This document shows positions 13,057 through 13,335 of a stretch of 13,335 nt of DNA, piece after piece. The DNA is taken from contig DATKVV010000087.1 of assembly GCA_035529895.1 (NCBI GenBank), forward strand, positions 1 to 13,335, written 5' to 3'. Both the position numbers and the translations under genes were made by a program. The notes beneath the pieces were generated by a model. The model was not told the DNA's origin. It was given only the letters and a program-made list of their open reading frames with translations, and ran no database searches. Source of the stretch: JAUWKC01 sp035529895 (GTDB lineage: Bacteria; Planctomycetota; Phycisphaerae; Sedimentisphaerales; Anaerobacaceae). The first letter of the stretch is position 1, and every line of letters begins with the position of its first letter.

Positions 13057-13335
13057 TCACGGGTCTTCGTCGGGCCAGTACTCCTTCTTTCCCCAGCTTT
13101 CGGCTATGGCTGCATAGTCCTCAAAGTTGACCACGCAGTCATTGTTGATGTCGCCATCAATCGGCTCACAACCGGTAGTGAAACTCCAGACGTTGCCTTT
13201 GACCACATGGTACGGCGTGTAATAGCTTTCATCAACGCGCCAGTAGTACGTAGTCCACAACGGCAGAAGTCCAGCATTGTAGATGCGGGGGTAACCGGCC
13301 GGGATGCGCACCTTGTAGCAGGGTGACGTCATATC
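13057..13335 (-). CDS. C-terminal end of a secreted protein with a dockerin-like domain (partial)
   Basis: Only the last 92 codons or so are inside the window, and the 5' part lies beyond the right edge. A 'TYYWRVDESY...GNVWSFTTG' segment resembles the fibronectin-III-like ends of carbohydrate-active or LamG-containing proteins in Phycisphaerae. The tail 'DGDINNDCVVNFEDYAAIAESWG' has the Asp/Asn-rich calcium-loop pattern and hydrophobic helix of a single type I dockerin-like repeat. Such tails are common in this group on large secreted or surface proteins and need not imply a cellulosome. The N-terminal signal peptide and catalytic domain cannot be seen. An ATG at 13330-13332 is in frame but is almost certainly internal. 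Confidence 0.8.
   Translation of the reverse strand, partial: DMTSPCYKVRIPAGYPRIYNAGLLPLWTTYYWRVDESYYTPYHVVKGNVWSFTTGCEPIDGDINNDCVVNFEDYAAIAESWGKKEYWPDEDP

Noticed and set aside
12952..13326. Plus-strand open frames near the right edge
   Set aside because: They run opposite the dockerin-like coding sequence, whose motifs are clear on the minus strand.

Overview
The window looks like a chromosomal segment from a planctomycete of class Phycisphaerae, most likely Sedimentisphaerales or a close relative, perhaps a metagenome-assembled contig. The main support is the partial secreted protein at the right edge. It combines a 'YYWRVDE...VWSFTT' carbohydrate-enzyme-type segment with a dockerin-like 'GDINNDCVVNFEDY' tail, a pairing I associate with that order. 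Two further hints are a sigma-factor hybrid with several N-terminal helix-turn-helix domains and the 'aacaaacccaattt' repeat at the left edge. This placement rests on recalled family knowledge, not on a search.

Layout. Bases 1-198 hold a repeat-rich leader, then an ECF sigma factor (199-744) with a small two-helix membrane protein immediately downstream (745-1122). A MNT nucleotidyltransferase / HEPN (MntA-HepT type) toxin-antitoxin pair follows (1174-1861). It has its own consensus-like promoter placed so that transcription should start at the ATG. Convergent to it, with overlapping stop codons, is a 564-aa sigma-70 relative carrying three putative DNA-binding helix-turn-helix segments (1858-3552, minus). 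A corrinoid protein of the methyltransferase type (3691-4317, minus) has its own promoter and an intrinsic terminator. It is divergent from a two-gene electron-transfer operon: a fused ETF beta-alpha (FixA-FixB) and a fused ETF-quinone oxidoreductase/ferredoxin (FixC-FixX) with eight ferredoxin-type cysteines. Next come an 891-aa PEP-synthase-like phosphotransferase with the domain order of rifampicin phosphotransferase (8640-11315), convergent csrA (minus) with its terminator and a GGA-rich upstream region, a multi-pass membrane protein (minus), and the 3' end of the dockerin protein (minus).

How the genes fit together. The ETF pair should form a compact FixABCX-like complex made from two polypeptides instead of four. 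It would carry electrons between NADH or acyl-CoA-type donors, quinone and ferredoxin, and the two-cluster ferredoxin tail is compatible with flavin-based bifurcation. The divergent corrinoid protein would carry methyl groups, but its methyltransferase partner is not in the window. Regulatory genes are dense: an ECF sigma, a hybrid sigma and CsrA. The most unusual items are the hybrid sigma factor, the two-polypeptide FixABCX, the apparent leaderless-start motif shared by two genes, and the possible CsrA-binding leader upstream of csrA.
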